This document shows positions 27,296 to 36,555 of a stretch of 64,000 nt of DNA, piece after piece. The first letter of the stretch is position 1. Every line of letters begins with the position of its first letter. A program made the position numbers and the translations under genes. Source of the DNA: Nitrospinaceae bacterium UBA7883 (GTDB lineage: Bacteria > Nitrospinota_A > UBA7883); the NCBI GenBank assembly GCA_002500605.1, contig DLRR01000002.1:118526-182525 (forward strand), read 5' to 3'. The notes beneath the pieces are model-generated. The model made no database searches, had not been told where the DNA came from, and saw nothing but the letters and a program-made list of their open reading frames with translations.

Positions 27296-28807
27296 TTAAA
27301 TCAACCTTAATATTTGCTCAGGAGAATATAAAAAATATGGATAGTCTCTAGCAGCTACAACCTTCCAATCATCTCCCCTACGCATCAGCCTGCCAATCTC
27401 TGTTTCAACCCTTAGGCGCTCAGGTTCTAGCAAGGCAACCATCTTCTTGTTGATCTCAGCTATTTTAGATCCAAGCAACTTTTTATTTGCATTTTCACTT
27501 TCTATTTCCAAAATCAGCCTCTTTTTTTCACTGGTCATCTTGTCCATTTCAACCCCCCCCAGACCACTTTTTTCTGGGTGTTGCTCAAGTTTCCTTAAAA
27601 TGTTGTTAGTTAACTTGATTTCATTTGTTGGATCTTCCATGTCAATATCAAGAAATACTGTAGCTGATACACAACCATATACTGGAGCATCAAAACCATA
27701 AAATCGTTTAACTATCATATCTGTAATAATGTCATAATTCGCTCCACCAACCCCGTGAATAAAAAAGTCAGAAAGAAACAATCGAAGATAAATAGACAGT
27801 GTAATTGCTCTAGGCCTGATAGAGTACATTCCAATCTCCAATGAAGAGAGCGATATTTTACCCATATCTTCAATTAAGACTTTGCCATCTTCAGTTGCGT
27901 ATGGTTTATAGCGTTTTTTGTCAAAAATAATCCAGAATGGAAGTTCAATTTTATTTGGTTTGATTTCTAGATCGGGAACCGGATTGGATGGGTAACGTAT
28001 TTTATTTTTTTCCCGATAATCAACAAGCTCACTGTTATATATTTCAGCTAAATTCTTAGCTCTAAAAACTGCATCAAAAAAAAACTGAATAAAGATTCCA
28101 GACCTACAAAGCATTGAAATAGGGACCTCTAGGTATTCAATTTCCGCAGATTCTTCCCAAGCTCTCCTCATAATAGATACCCTTTTTGCAAATGTACTAG
28201 CATCGAGTTCGTGGTTTGATAGTCGACCAAGAAAATCTTTGTAGTTTTTATCTATTTCCTCTAGCCCGTTACTAAAAAAGAATCGTTCAATCGTTTTTAA
28301 CCTATCCCATAAAATGTCAGCTGGTTCAACTTCTGCTGATTCATAAGTCACCCTGCTTCGCTGAGGAAAAAGATAATAGTCAAACCTACTAAGGTCTGAG
28401 TTGGCAACTGGCAACGGCACAGTTTCTGCCGCAAATTCTGCACTATCTACAGTAAACAGAATGGGTATAGCGCCAGTATCTTTGGCTACTTTGGCCATTA
28501 CAAAATTCTTAATACAAATCCCTGGATGAAACATAATAGGCTGGTGACCTGTGCCCAAAATAGGCGAGTTTTGAACTTGGCTTATTGCATATTTACCACT
28601 TTGATGAGTCGACTTCGTGTATTCATTGGCAAGTTTTAATAGCGGCACCCTTGCTTCTTTTACAAGATCAACTAATGGAGCATCAAACATAGAAACACTG
28701 TGACGCAATTTCTGATTAGCTTCTATTAATTGATTATATTTTTGCAGTGCTGGTTCAAAAATTATTCCTTCGTTATCCTTAGGAATTGTGTAATGACGAC
28801 GTTTCAA
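27296..28807 (-). CDS. BshC-like protein, possible cysteine-adding enzyme
   Basis: A 503-residue protein resembling bacillithiol synthase BshC in its N-terminal nucleotide-binding-like region (LGTGHQPIMFHPGICIKNFV, then IPILFTVDSAEF), the place where BshC has TGQQ and the EDHD loop. The EDHD acidic pair is not intact here. The middle has RPRAITLSIYLRLFLSDFFI and HGVGGANYDIITD, which I associate with a BshC-related family in other phyla rather than Bacillus BshC. A coiled coil (~420-470) near the C-terminus is shared with BshC. It lies 30 bases after a PIG-L deacetylase, the partner class of BshC. Product unknown; a low-molecular-weight thiol is an inference. Confidence 0.6.
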   Translation of the reverse strand: MKRRHYTIPKDNEGIIFEPALQKYNQLIEANQKLRHSVSMFDAPLVDLVKEARVPLLKLANEYTKSTHQSGKYAISQVQNSPILGTGHQPIMFHPGICIKNFVMAKVAKDTGAIPILFTVDSAEFAAETVPLPVANSDLSRFDYYLFPQRSRVTYESAEVEPADILWDRLKTIERFFFSNGLEEIDKNYKDFLGRLSNHELDASTFAKRVSIMRRAWEESAEIEYLEVPISMLCRSGIFIQFFFDAVFRAKNLAEIYNSELVDYREKNKIRYPSNPVPDLEIKPNKIELPFWIIFDKKRYKPYATEDGKVLIEDMGKISLSSLEIGMYSIRPRAITLSIYLRLFLSDFFIHGVGGANYDIITDMIVKRFYGFDAPVYGCVSATVFLDIDMEDPTNEIKLTNNILRKLEQHPEKSGLGGVEMDKMTSEKKRLILEIESENANKKLLGSKIAEINKKMVALLEPERLRVETEIGRLMRRGDDWKVVAARDYPYFLYSPEQILRLI

Positions 28808-28837
28808 AGTTTAGTCCGGTAAATTAAAGTTATATTG

Positions 28838-29527
28838 TTAAAAGCAAATAGCATTTATGTCGGACAATCCAATCTCTTCATCACAAAAAACCGGTTCCCC
28901 GAATGGCTTTCCAATCAAACCCCCATAATATGCCCCCTTATTGCGAAGAGCTGAAATAACTTTTCCATCACGGCCAGCAGCAAGAAACTGGCTCTTGTAT
29001 GCCCTCACGGCATCCAATTTAATTTCAAATGTTTCTGAGACGTCTAGTATAAATGACGGTTTTTGAGTAAGACGTAGATGTGAGACATCATATCTAAATA
29101 GCTTTTTGGTCCACCATGGTTCACCAGGCATTTTTGATTTTGAAAGTTTTGCGTCAAATCGTGCTTTCTGGGCTATTGAGCTAGCAGCCACATGATCGGG
29201 ATGCGCATCAACAGATCCCTGAATGAACAAGATATCCGGCATAACTTTTCGATAAATTGTCGCAACTTTATGCCGAGCGTCAATGCTATCAACCAATTCC
29301 CGATTTTTCAAATCAAGGGTTATGCGGTTAGGACATCCCAAAATCCGGGTTGATTCGGCTGACTCGGCTGATCTTGTTTCCGGATCCCCAAAAGGGGTGG
29401 GCTCTCCGTCGGTGAGATCGAGAATTGTCACTTTATGTCCAGAAAAAAGAAACTTGGCAACACTTGCGCCTAACCCTATCTCGACGTCATCAGGATGCGC
29501 CCCAACTATTAGAATATTCAAATTCAT
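28838..29527 (-). CDS. PIG-L/LmbE family deacetylase (BshB-like)
   Basis: A 229-residue zinc deacetylase with the family signature VGAHPDDVEIGLGA (His, Asp and Asp of the zinc/catalytic site) and the second zinc His in VDAHPDHVAAS. Overall length and LTDGEPTPFGDPETRSAES match BshB1, which deacetylates N-acetylglucosaminyl-malate in bacillithiol synthesis. It overlaps the glycosyltransferase upstream by four bases and precedes the BshC-like gene, so a sugar-thiol or related pathway is plausible. No BshA-type GT4 glycosyltransferase is in the window. Confidence 0.8.
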   Translation of the reverse strand: MNLNILIVGAHPDDVEIGLGASVAKFLFSGHKVTILDLTDGEPTPFGDPETRSAESAESTRILGCPNRITLDLKNRELVDSIDARHKVATIYRKVMPDILFIQGSVDAHPDHVAASSIAQKARFDAKLSKSKMPGEPWWTKKLFRYDVSHLRLTQKPSFILDVSETFEIKLDAVRAYKSQFLAAGRDGKVISALRNKGAYYGGLIGKPFGEPVFCDEEIGLSDINAICF

Positions 29528-30294
29528 CTTAATTTAACTTTACCCAATTTATGTTTGGCTATATAGACCATGTGTTCTGGGATTGGTATTTTAACTCTTT
29601 CTAACTCCTTAACTATTACATCGAGATAATATTCAACTCGAGTATTTGGGTTATCCAGTTTTTCACCAAAACTTCTATTAAGGTTCTTATAAATCCTCGG
29701 CACGGCAATTTCAGCTACTTTAAGTCCATGCCTTTTTGCTTGAATCCAAAACTGCAGTGGCTGTGCGAAGCCAGGCTCATCCAGGCTTAGCCTAGCAAGT
29801 GCCGATACCCGATAGCACTTGAAACCACAAAAAGAGTCTGTAATGCAAAGCCTGGTGATCTCATTAATGATATCGGTAATTATCATGTTTATATTATACC
29901 GGTCAGCAGGAGGAGTATCATCATCGTTAAGTGATCCAAGGTATCTACTACCCGACAGAACGTCATGATCACCTATTCCTGCAAACATATTAGGAATTAA
30001 GTTAGGCTCGTGCTGCTCGTCGCAATCTATAGTTAGAGCTAATTTGTAGCCACATCTGATGGCAAAACTAAATCCATCAATAAGGGACTTCCCATAGCCT
30101 AGATTATTGCCATGCCTGATTATTTGAATTCCTGAAGTATTATCAAGGATCATTTCAGATCCATCCGTAGAGCCATCATCAATAGCAAGTATATCGCCCG
30201 TATGGTGGGCACGTATATTTTCTAGAACTGTTGCTATAGTCCCTCTTTCATTGAGCACTGGAATGATTACAAGATTATCGCTTGAACTTTGCAT
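29524..30294 (-). CDS. Family 2 glycosyltransferase (DPM1-like)
   Basis: A 256-residue GT-A fold enzyme: VIIPVLNERGTIATVL at the N-terminus, LAIDDGSTDGS for nucleotide binding, and the metal-binding DCDEQHEP followed by SGSRYLG. It resembles dolichol/polyprenyl-phosphate mannosyltransferase-like proteins without C-terminal membrane helices. It is not the GT4 fold of BshA. The four-base overlap with the deacetylase gene shows co-translation; sugar donor and acceptor are unknown. Confidence 0.82.
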   Translation of the reverse strand: MQSSSDNLVIIPVLNERGTIATVLENIRAHHTGDILAIDDGSTDGSEMILDNTSGIQIIRHGNNLGYGKSLIDGFSFAIRCGYKLALTIDCDEQHEPNLIPNMFAGIGDHDVLSGSRYLGSLNDDDTPPADRYNINMIITDIINEITRLCITDSFCGFKCYRVSALARLSLDEPGFAQPLQFWIQAKRHGLKVAEIAVPRIYKNLNRSFGEKLDNPNTRVEYYLDVIVKELERVKIPIPEHMVYIAKHKLGKVKLR

Positions 30295-30326
30295 TGCAGA
30301 TATTTTTGTACGATTAAGTATTAAAA

Positions 30327-31685
30327 TTAGCCATTGTCTTTTAACAGCTTATCAGGCGGTGTTGAATTCTCTTCTTTAATTATTTCTTTTGTTAAGTCTA
30401 ACAAGTTGATGTTATTAATCCCGCTGCCAAACGAATTTTTCATTTTTGTGAATACTGCCCGCAAAGACTCTCTGTCCTCATCAATGGGTGCTGGTGAAAC
30501 ACTAAACATATCCTCATTAAGGTCAATTAGAACGTCGGCAAGATAAATGTTCTGAGGTGGTCGAGAAAAAAGAAACTTTTGATCCTGCTTATCGGTAAAC
30601 TCGATGCAACCAAGATGCTCAAGTTTCTCCAGTATATCGTCGTAAAACTCCTCTGTAATTTCCAGCTTCTTAAGCAATACCTTTGTGGTCAAAGGTCCTT
30701 TGTTGTCAATGAAGGTCCTTGTGCAATCAAATAAAACACGCAACGCATAATAATTAATGTATTTTGACCTGTCAAATCTATGGTTTTTGATAGAGTCAAT
30801 TTCCTTAGGATATTGGATTGCATACGAGATAATTGAGCCAAGCAAAACTATCAACCAAGTTATATAAAGCCAGAATAGGAATATTGGAACAACGGCAAGG
30901 GCACCGTAGACAACTGTATATACAGACCAGTTGCTAACATATGAATTGAATCCAAGCTTAGCAAGTTCGAACAAGGTTCCACCTGCTAGACTGCCAACAA
31001 GCGCTGGGAAAAAGCGTACATTGGTGTTTGGAACCAGTTTGTATATGAGAAAGAATGCGATCCAAGTAAGAACGAATGGAATGCTCTTAAGTGTAAAACT
31101 TTGAAGAATATTAAAATTAGTCAATGCATCACTTTGAATCATAGTTTGGATCTTGACCGTGACGATAATTGATACGGCTAGCAATATAGGAGTGAACGTA
31201 ATAGAACTCCAATATGCTACAAATTGGTTAAAGATCGGCCTTGGTTTGTCAACTTTCCAAATCATGTTAAAAGCCGACTCAATCCCCGAAAGTACCCAGA
31301 TACAAAAAAGTATTAGAGCAACAGCACCAAACATAGATACAGAAGCAGCATTTGCTGCAAAACCGTCAATATTGCTCTCTATAATTAAAGCTAACTCTTC
31401 GTTGGGAAGAAAATGTTTGAAGAAAAAGTTCATCACTGTATCTTTCGAATAATCTAAAGAAGACAAAATTGAAATTGAAACAGCGGCTAGTGGAACTAAC
31501 GCTAGCAATGTGGAGTAAGCTAGCGATGCGGCATACATAAAGCAATTATCCTGATAAAACTTCTCTATAATTTCGTATAAAAGTTTAACTTGCCAAACAA
31601 AGTTTCGTATGAGCGAATACCCTTCTGTCTGCAAAGCGGAAATTACTCTGCCAAAGAAGGTAGGACCTGTGGTTTGTTCATTCAT
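30327..31685 (-). CDS. YihY/BrkB family inner-membrane protein
   Basis: A 452-residue protein with about six membrane helices in the first 300 residues. Family hallmarks are FYQDNCFMYAASLAYSTLLAL, WVLSGIESAFNMIW and VVYGALAVVPIFLFWLYITW. A C-terminal cytoplasmic part (~310-450) looks winged-helix-like, ITEEFYDDILEKLEHLGCIEF, as in other long members. The family was once called RNase BN but is not a nuclease; its role is uncertain. It is first in a tight four-gene run with the glycosyltransferase, deacetylase and BshC-like gene, directly after tRNA-Cys. Confidence 0.82.
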   Translation of the reverse strand: MNEQTTGPTFFGRVISALQTEGYSLIRNFVWQVKLLYEIIEKFYQDNCFMYAASLAYSTLLALVPLAAVSISILSSLDYSKDTVMNFFFKHFLPNEELALIIESNIDGFAANAASVSMFGAVALILFCIWVLSGIESAFNMIWKVDKPRPIFNQFVAYWSSITFTPILLAVSIIVTVKIQTMIQSDALTNFNILQSFTLKSIPFVLTWIAFFLIYKLVPNTNVRFFPALVGSLAGGTLFELAKLGFNSYVSNWSVYTVVYGALAVVPIFLFWLYITWLIVLLGSIISYAIQYPKEIDSIKNHRFDRSKYINYYALRVLFDCTRTFIDNKGPLTTKVLLKKLEITEEFYDDILEKLEHLGCIEFTDKQDQKFLFSRPPQNIYLADVLIDLNEDMFSVSPAPIDEDRESLRAVFTKMKNSFGSGINNINLLDLTKEIIKEENSTPPDKLLKDNG

Positions 31686-31706
31686 TGATATGCTCAGAAA
31701 GTATGG

Positions 31707-31778
<72 letters not shown>

Positions 31779-31907
31779 AAATTTTGACCAAACCAATACC
31801 ACTTTTATTATATTGATTTATAAAAGACCAGAATGTTAACACGAAAGCAAAGTGTGGCAAAATATTATAACGTCTATTAATCTTCTAGTATCAATTATAT
31901 GGATTCG

Positions 31908-32897
31908 TCAAAGTCTTCTGGCTACCTCATCAAGAACCGTTTTTTTTGCTTCTGCTAGTTTCATTTCCAACGTACACCCCGAAGCTTTCTGGTGTCCTCC
32001 ACCTCCCCATACACTTGCTAGGGAGTTAACATCAAAGTCTCGCTTTGCCCTAAAGCTAACTCTGGTGAGGCCCATTTCAACTTCTCTAAATGAGCAAGCA
32101 ACTTCTACTCCAGTTACATCAAGAGCATAGTTTATAAACCCTTCAGTATCAACTTTTGGCCAAGTTTTTGAGTTTGTATATTCAAGATCGAACTGCGCAG
32201 TTGATACTCTGCCTTGACAGTGAAGTTCAATTGAATCTAGAAAAACACCCAATGCTTGTACAGTCTCGTAAGTCTTGTTGGAGTATATCTTTCCGCTAAT
32301 ATTCTCTGGTTTTACGCCAGCAATCACAAGCTCGGCTGCTAAAGCGAAGACAGAAGGTGTGGTGTTGGAGTATTTGAATCTACCAGTGTCAAATATCAGA
32401 CCCAAGTATATGGATTCAGCGATATCAGAAGTCAAGTCCACACAAAGCCACCTTAATATGTCTGCCACTATTTGGGTTGTTGAGGCTGCATCAAGAATTA
32501 CGCAATCAATGGTACCAAAAGATTCATTCGAAACATGATGGTCAAGGTTAAGAATTACTGCGCCTTCGTCTATAAACTTAGAGGCCAATCCAAGCCGTTC
32601 TATGTTCGGTGCGTCACATGTTATAACAGCCTTAAATTTCTCTACTGTAGAATGTACACTAGAAACATCCATTACCCAATTGCAATTGGAAAGGAAACTA
32701 TAAGTTTGTGGCATCTTACCATCTATTATTATTTCTGCCTGTTTGCCTAGGCCGAGTAGTGCATGTTTTAGAGCCATAGCCGAGCCAATTCCATCACCAT
32801 CAGGATTAACATGGCTTGTAAGTAAAAATCGATCATTATTGGTGATAAATGTCTTTATTTTTTCCACAACAATACTGTTACTTTGATTATTTGACAT
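31908..32897 (-). CDS. nrnA: NrnA-like DHH-DHHA1 phosphoesterase (nanoRNase/pAp phosphatase)
   Basis: A 329-residue bifunctional enzyme that degrades 2-5 nt RNAs and may hydrolyse pAp. DHH-domain motifs in order: SHVNPDGDGIGSAMAL, TCDAPNIERLG, NLDHHVSNESFG and GLIFDTGRFKYSNT. The DHHA1 domain ends with GGGGHQKASGCTLEM, which binds substrate. It starts 11 bases after the aroE stop, so panC-aroE-nrnA form one unit. Confidence 0.9.
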   Translation of the reverse strand: MSNNQSNSIVVEKIKTFITNNDRFLLTSHVNPDGDGIGSAMALKHALLGLGKQAEIIIDGKMPQTYSFLSNCNWVMDVSSVHSTVEKFKAVITCDAPNIERLGLASKFIDEGAVILNLDHHVSNESFGTIDCVILDAASTTQIVADILRWLCVDLTSDIAESIYLGLIFDTGRFKYSNTTPSVFALAAELVIAGVKPENISGKIYSNKTYETVQALGVFLDSIELHCQGRVSTAQFDLEYTNSKTWPKVDTEGFINYALDVTGVEVACSFREVEMGLTRVSFRAKRDFDVNSLASVWGGGGHQKASGCTLEMKLAEAKKTVLDEVARRL

Positions 32898-32908
32898 ATC
32901 CTGCTTTA

Positions 32909-33757
32909 TCAGTTATTGGAAAGTCTGGTTAATAAAACACTCCTGGCAAGTTGAGTTGGAAACTCCCTTCCAGTCCAACGAAAAAATGACCTAGCACCTT
33001 GGTGAATTAACATCCATAAACCATCAAGAGTAACGGCACCAATGCTATCTGCCTTAACAAGAAATTTTGTTCTAAGAGGCCGATACACTATGTCTACGGC
33101 CAGTGAGCTAGGGCCAATACCTGATATGCCGGGAAGCTCTTTTTCATCAACGCCTTCCATGCCTATTGAAGTGCTGTTAACTATTATATCTGCGGCTCTT
33201 ATGGAGCCAATTAGTTTGCTGTCTTCATTCGATATACAGTCAACCACACATCCAAGTTCCTTTGCTTTTACTGCTAGTTTTTCTGCTTTCTTGTACGTTC
33301 TGTTTGCTATAACTATTTTTTTTGCTTTATAGCCAGCTAGGCTGGTCACAATTGCGCGCGCTGCCCCCCCTGCTCCATAAACAAAAATGGATTTACCACT
33401 TGGGTCAACTCTTGCGTTTTGATGCAATGATTCAATAAACCCAAAACCATCTGTGTTATCACCTATCAGCTTATTGTCTTTGCGGTATATAGTATTTACA
33501 GCACCAATGGTTATAGCTTCATCAGTTAGCCCATCTAAAAATTCCATGACTGCCACCTTATGGGGTACTGTTACATTTATCCCATCCAACGAGGTATCCC
33601 GAAACCGCTTCATGAAATCCCCCAGAGCTTTAGGGTTAACTTCAAAAGACTTGTATTGAAGTTCCAGCCCTAATTCATGTGCCACCGCTTTGTGCATAAA
33701 GGGGCTTAATGTATGACCTAAAGGGTAACCAATTATTCCTAAGGAATATTTCAACAC
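32909..33757 (-). CDS. aroE: Shikimate dehydrogenase AroE
   Basis: A 282-residue NADP-dependent enzyme reducing 3-dehydroshikimate to shikimate. GYPLGHTLSPFMHKAV and GINVTVPHKVAV (catalytic Lys) form the substrate domain; VYGAGGAARAIV with NRTYKKAEKLA binds NADP. The C-terminus has DIVYRPLRTKFLVKA and the DGLWMLIHQGARSF helix. It supplies chorismate for both aromatic amino acids and the futalosine menaquinone route encoded nearby. Confidence 0.95.
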   Translation of the reverse strand: MLKYSLGIIGYPLGHTLSPFMHKAVAHELGLELQYKSFEVNPKALGDFMKRFRDTSLDGINVTVPHKVAVMEFLDGLTDEAITIGAVNTIYRKDNKLIGDNTDGFGFIESLHQNARVDPSGKSIFVYGAGGAARAIVTSLAGYKAKKIVIANRTYKKAEKLAVKAKELGCVVDCISNEDSKLIGSIRAADIIVNSTSIGMEGVDEKELPGISGIGPSSLAVDIVYRPLRTKFLVKADSIGAVTLDGLWMLIHQGARSFFRWTGREFPTQLARSVLLTRLSNN

Positions 33758-33813
33758 TATCTCCTCTTATATGGGAAAAAACATTTTACTGAGCTGATAT
33801 CTTATTACTATTA

Positions 33814-34674
33814 TTATTTGTTTCTCGACTGTCTGGAACTGTTTACTACGCGATTATCTGTCAACTTCTTTCCCCCTACAAAAACCGAAACATAGATCAA
33901 AGTGTCATCACCAAATCTATCTGCATCTAAACTGTCTGCGTCAACCACTGCTACAAAATCTAGCTTTACAGAAGAAACACCATCTATCATTTTTGTCATT
34001 GTCTTAGTTATTGCCTTTCTATCAGTAGAGCCACCTTTTACCTTGATCTCCGCTGCTTTTATAACTTTTGGTATTACTAATGCTGCCTCTCTTTCTTCTG
34101 GTGTTAGCAAAGAGTTCCGTGACGACAATGCGAGGCCATCTTTCGCCCTTTTTGTGGGTACACTGATTATTTTTATGGGAAAGTTGAGATCTAACACCAT
34201 TCGTTTTATCAGCGCAAGTTGGTGTGGATCCTTTTTCCCAAAATAAGCACGGTTTGGTTGAATAATATTAAAAAGCTTAGCCACAACCGTTAGAACTGCT
34301 CGATAATGCCATCTAATGCTGTTACCGTTAAGCTTCCCGATAAGCTGAGGGACCTCCACACTTGAATCAAAGCTTTCCGGGTACATACTTCCTGCATTAG
34401 GCATAAACACGTAGTCTACACCTTCTGCCTTGCAAATGTTTAGATCTTGCTTTGGAGCTTTTGGATATTTTCTAAAAGCTTTTGCACTGAACTGCTTAGG
34501 ATTAAGAAAGATAGACACTGCCACGATATCGTTTATTTTACGGGCTCTTTTTATAAGGGCTATGTGTCCTTTGTGCAAGTACCCCAAGGTGGGAACCAGT
34601 CCTATAGATTTCCCAGCCATTTTCTCTTCCAGCAGGATTTTATTCATTTTTCGAGGACTTGAGATTACCCGCAT
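33814..34674 (-). CDS. panC: Pantothenate synthetase PanC
   Basis: About 286 residues; joins pantoate and beta-alanine with ATP for coenzyme A. Nucleotidyltransferase motifs are VPTLGYLHKGHIALI (HxGH equivalent), IFLNPKQFSA, FGKKDPHQLALIKRMV and SSRNSLLTPEER (KMSKS-like position). The start at 34674 is chosen because GGAGAG lies four bases upstream; a TTG four codons earlier precedes that site. Confidence 0.94.
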   Translation of the reverse strand: MRVISSPRKMNKILLEEKMAGKSIGLVPTLGYLHKGHIALIKRARKINDIVAVSIFLNPKQFSAKAFRKYPKAPKQDLNICKAEGVDYVFMPNAGSMYPESFDSSVEVPQLIGKLNGNSIRWHYRAVLTVVAKLFNIIQPNRAYFGKKDPHQLALIKRMVLDLNFPIKIISVPTKRAKDGLALSSRNSLLTPEEREAALVIPKVIKAAEIKVKGGSTDRKAITKTMTKMIDGVSSVKLDFVAVVDADSLDADRFGDDTLIYVSVFVGGKKLTDNRVVNSSRQSRNK

Positions 34675-34813
34675 TATACTCTCCAATTACCGGTGAATTT
34701 TCTGTATTATATAGGATAGAAAAATGAATTTGGCGTACTGAAAGCCTATTTTATCCTGTAGCTGGTTCTGCAGAGTCTTTACAGGTTATACCACACCATT
34801 AGAGATTATAGCC

Positions 34814-35584
34814 ATGTTGCCCGAGCTGTTTAGTGTTGGCCCCCTAACTTTGCATACATACGGCCTTATGGTCGCATCTGGTTTTATCCTCGGAATATGG
34901 CTAATAGCTCGATTAGGGGGAAAAGAAGGAATAAGCCAGGATATAGTTTATGACACCGCATTTTGGACGATAATAGCCGCAATAATTGGTGCCCGTTCAG
35001 TGTTTGCCCTCACGGAATACCAGTTTTTCCTTAATCATCCATTGGAGTTTTTTAAAATATGGCGGGGAGGAATGGTGTTTTATGGGGGGTTCCTTGGTGC
35101 TGTAGTGGCAGTCTACATCTGCTCAAAAGTTTATAAGTTTGATCTGTTTTTACTAGGAGATATTATCGCCCCTGGAGCTGCTTTAGGACACGCCGTTGGA
35201 CGGTTGGGTTGTTTTGCTGCTGGGTGCTGTTATGGTATAGAAACGTCTGTCCCCTGGGCTGTCATTTTTACGAAAATAAATTCAATGGCTCCAACAGGGA
35301 TACCACTTCACCCAACACAGGTCTACGATTCTATAAACGAATTTTCGATATTTATTATCCTAATTGTTATGCAGCGCTATAAAACATTCAAAGGTCAAAT
35401 ATGGTGGGCTTGGGTTGGCATGTACGCCATTGGACGGTTCATTGTAGAAAATTACCGCGGTGACCCCCGTGGGGTTTATTTTGATGGACTGCTATCGACA
35501 TCACAAATCATTGGAATTATGGCTCTATTAATTGCTATTGGAGGTTATATTATGAACAAAAAAAGGTTTGGTTCTATCGTATGA
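34814..35584 (+). CDS. lgt: Prolipoprotein diacylglyceryl transferase Lgt
   Basis: A 256-residue inner-membrane enzyme with about seven helices that adds diacylglycerol to the lipobox Cys of lipoprotein precursors. Signature GHAVGRLGCFAAGCCYG (with catalytic His/Arg), PLHPTQVYDSIN and RFIVENYRGD. It serves lipoproteins such as those at 40654 and 47187. Its stop overlaps rluD by four bases. Confidence 0.95.
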   Translation: MLPELFSVGPLTLHTYGLMVASGFILGIWLIARLGGKEGISQDIVYDTAFWTIIAAIIGARSVFALTEYQFFLNHPLEFFKIWRGGMVFYGGFLGAVVAVYICSKVYKFDLFLLGDIIAPGAALGHAVGRLGCFAAGCCYGIETSVPWAVIFTKINSMAPTGIPLHPTQVYDSINEFSIFIILIVMQRYKTFKGQIWWAWVGMYAIGRFIVENYRGDPRGVYFDGLLSTSQIIGIMALLIAIGGYIMNKKRFGSIV

Positions 35585-36498
35585 TTCTAACTTCAGTACG
35601 GGGAGGGGTACGGATTGATCTTTTTTTGGCAAAAGAACTGACTGGTATTTCTAGGGCACGAATACAAAGACTATTAACTGATGGTCATATAACTTTAAAT
35701 GGCGAGAAAATACGTCCTTCGTATAAGCTGAAAGAAGATGATATTCTAGAGATAAACATCCCCGAGCCAAAAGTTTCAACAGTCAAACCAGAGAATATCC
35801 CTCTAGATATTATCTTCGAGGACGAACAGATAATTGTGGTTAATAAATCAGCGGGAATGGTAACACACCCAGCTGCAGGAAACTGGAACGGAACACTGGT
35901 GGGCGCTCTGATGGGTCGTGGAGTCGGCCTTTCCGGTATTGGCGGTGTCACGCGACCAGGTATTGTCCATCGACTTGACAAGGGCACAAGCGGAGTGATT
36001 GTTGCCGCAAAAAATGATCACTCCCACGCCTCTCTTTCAAACCAGATCAAAAAAAGAGAAATGGAACGCCAATACTTGGCCGTAGTTAAGGGGAAAATCA
36101 AAGTAAAAACCGGAGAGATAAATAAAAATATTGGTAGAAGCCACTTTAACAGAAAGAAAATGGCGATTATGAAAGATGGTGGCCGCGTAGCGATTACAAA
36201 ATATCGCGTCTTACAAGAACTGGATAATGCCACACTGCTAGAAGTATCACTAAAAACTGGACGTACACACCAGATTAGGGTTCATATGTTCAGCATTCGC
36301 CATCCGGTTATTGGTGATATTGTATATGGTGGTTCCGGACTTTCACGGATAAGCCGCCAAGCACTTCATGCGTGGAAACTAAAGCTAATACACCCAACCA
36401 CTGGTAAAGTAAAAGAGTTTATAGCGCCACTACCAACAGATATGTTTGAACTAATTGGTGAATTGGGTGGTGCCCCTCAGAATATGAGCAATGTGTAA
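35581..36498 (+). CDS. rluD: 23S rRNA pseudouridine synthase, RluD family
   Basis: A 305-residue RluA/RluD-type enzyme. Residues ~1-60 are an S4 RNA-binding domain (RIDLFLAKELTGISRARIQR). The catalytic motif is GIVHRLDKGTSGVIVAAKND with the nucleophile Asp. LKTGRTHQIRVHMF and HPVIGDIVYGG follow. Length and S4 domain fit RluD, which modifies helix 69 of 23S rRNA, but RluC-like specificity is not excluded. Start overlaps the lgt stop (ATGA). Confidence 0.9.
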   Translation: MILTSVRGGVRIDLFLAKELTGISRARIQRLLTDGHITLNGEKIRPSYKLKEDDILEINIPEPKVSTVKPENIPLDIIFEDEQIIVVNKSAGMVTHPAAGNWNGTLVGALMGRGVGLSGIGGVTRPGIVHRLDKGTSGVIVAAKNDHSHASLSNQIKKREMERQYLAVVKGKIKVKTGEINKNIGRSHFNRKKMAIMKDGGRVAITKYRVLQELDNATLLEVSLKTGRTHQIRVHMFSIRHPVIGDIVYGGSGLSRISRQALHAWKLKLIHPTTGKVKEFIAPLPTDMFELIGELGGAPQNMSNV

Positions 36499-36555
36499 AC
36501 TTTTCAATTTACCTTGCTTGCCATTAAGGCTCGTTTAACAGTATATTCAGTCCCC

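Noticed and set aside
29524..30294. BshA, completing a bacillithiol pathway
   Set aside because: The protein has the GT2 fold with a DxD motif, not the two-domain GT4 fold of BshA.
30327..31685. Ribonuclease BN
   Set aside because: YihY/BrkB proteins were once labelled this way, but the true enzyme is a different, zinc-dependent protein; this one is an integral membrane protein.
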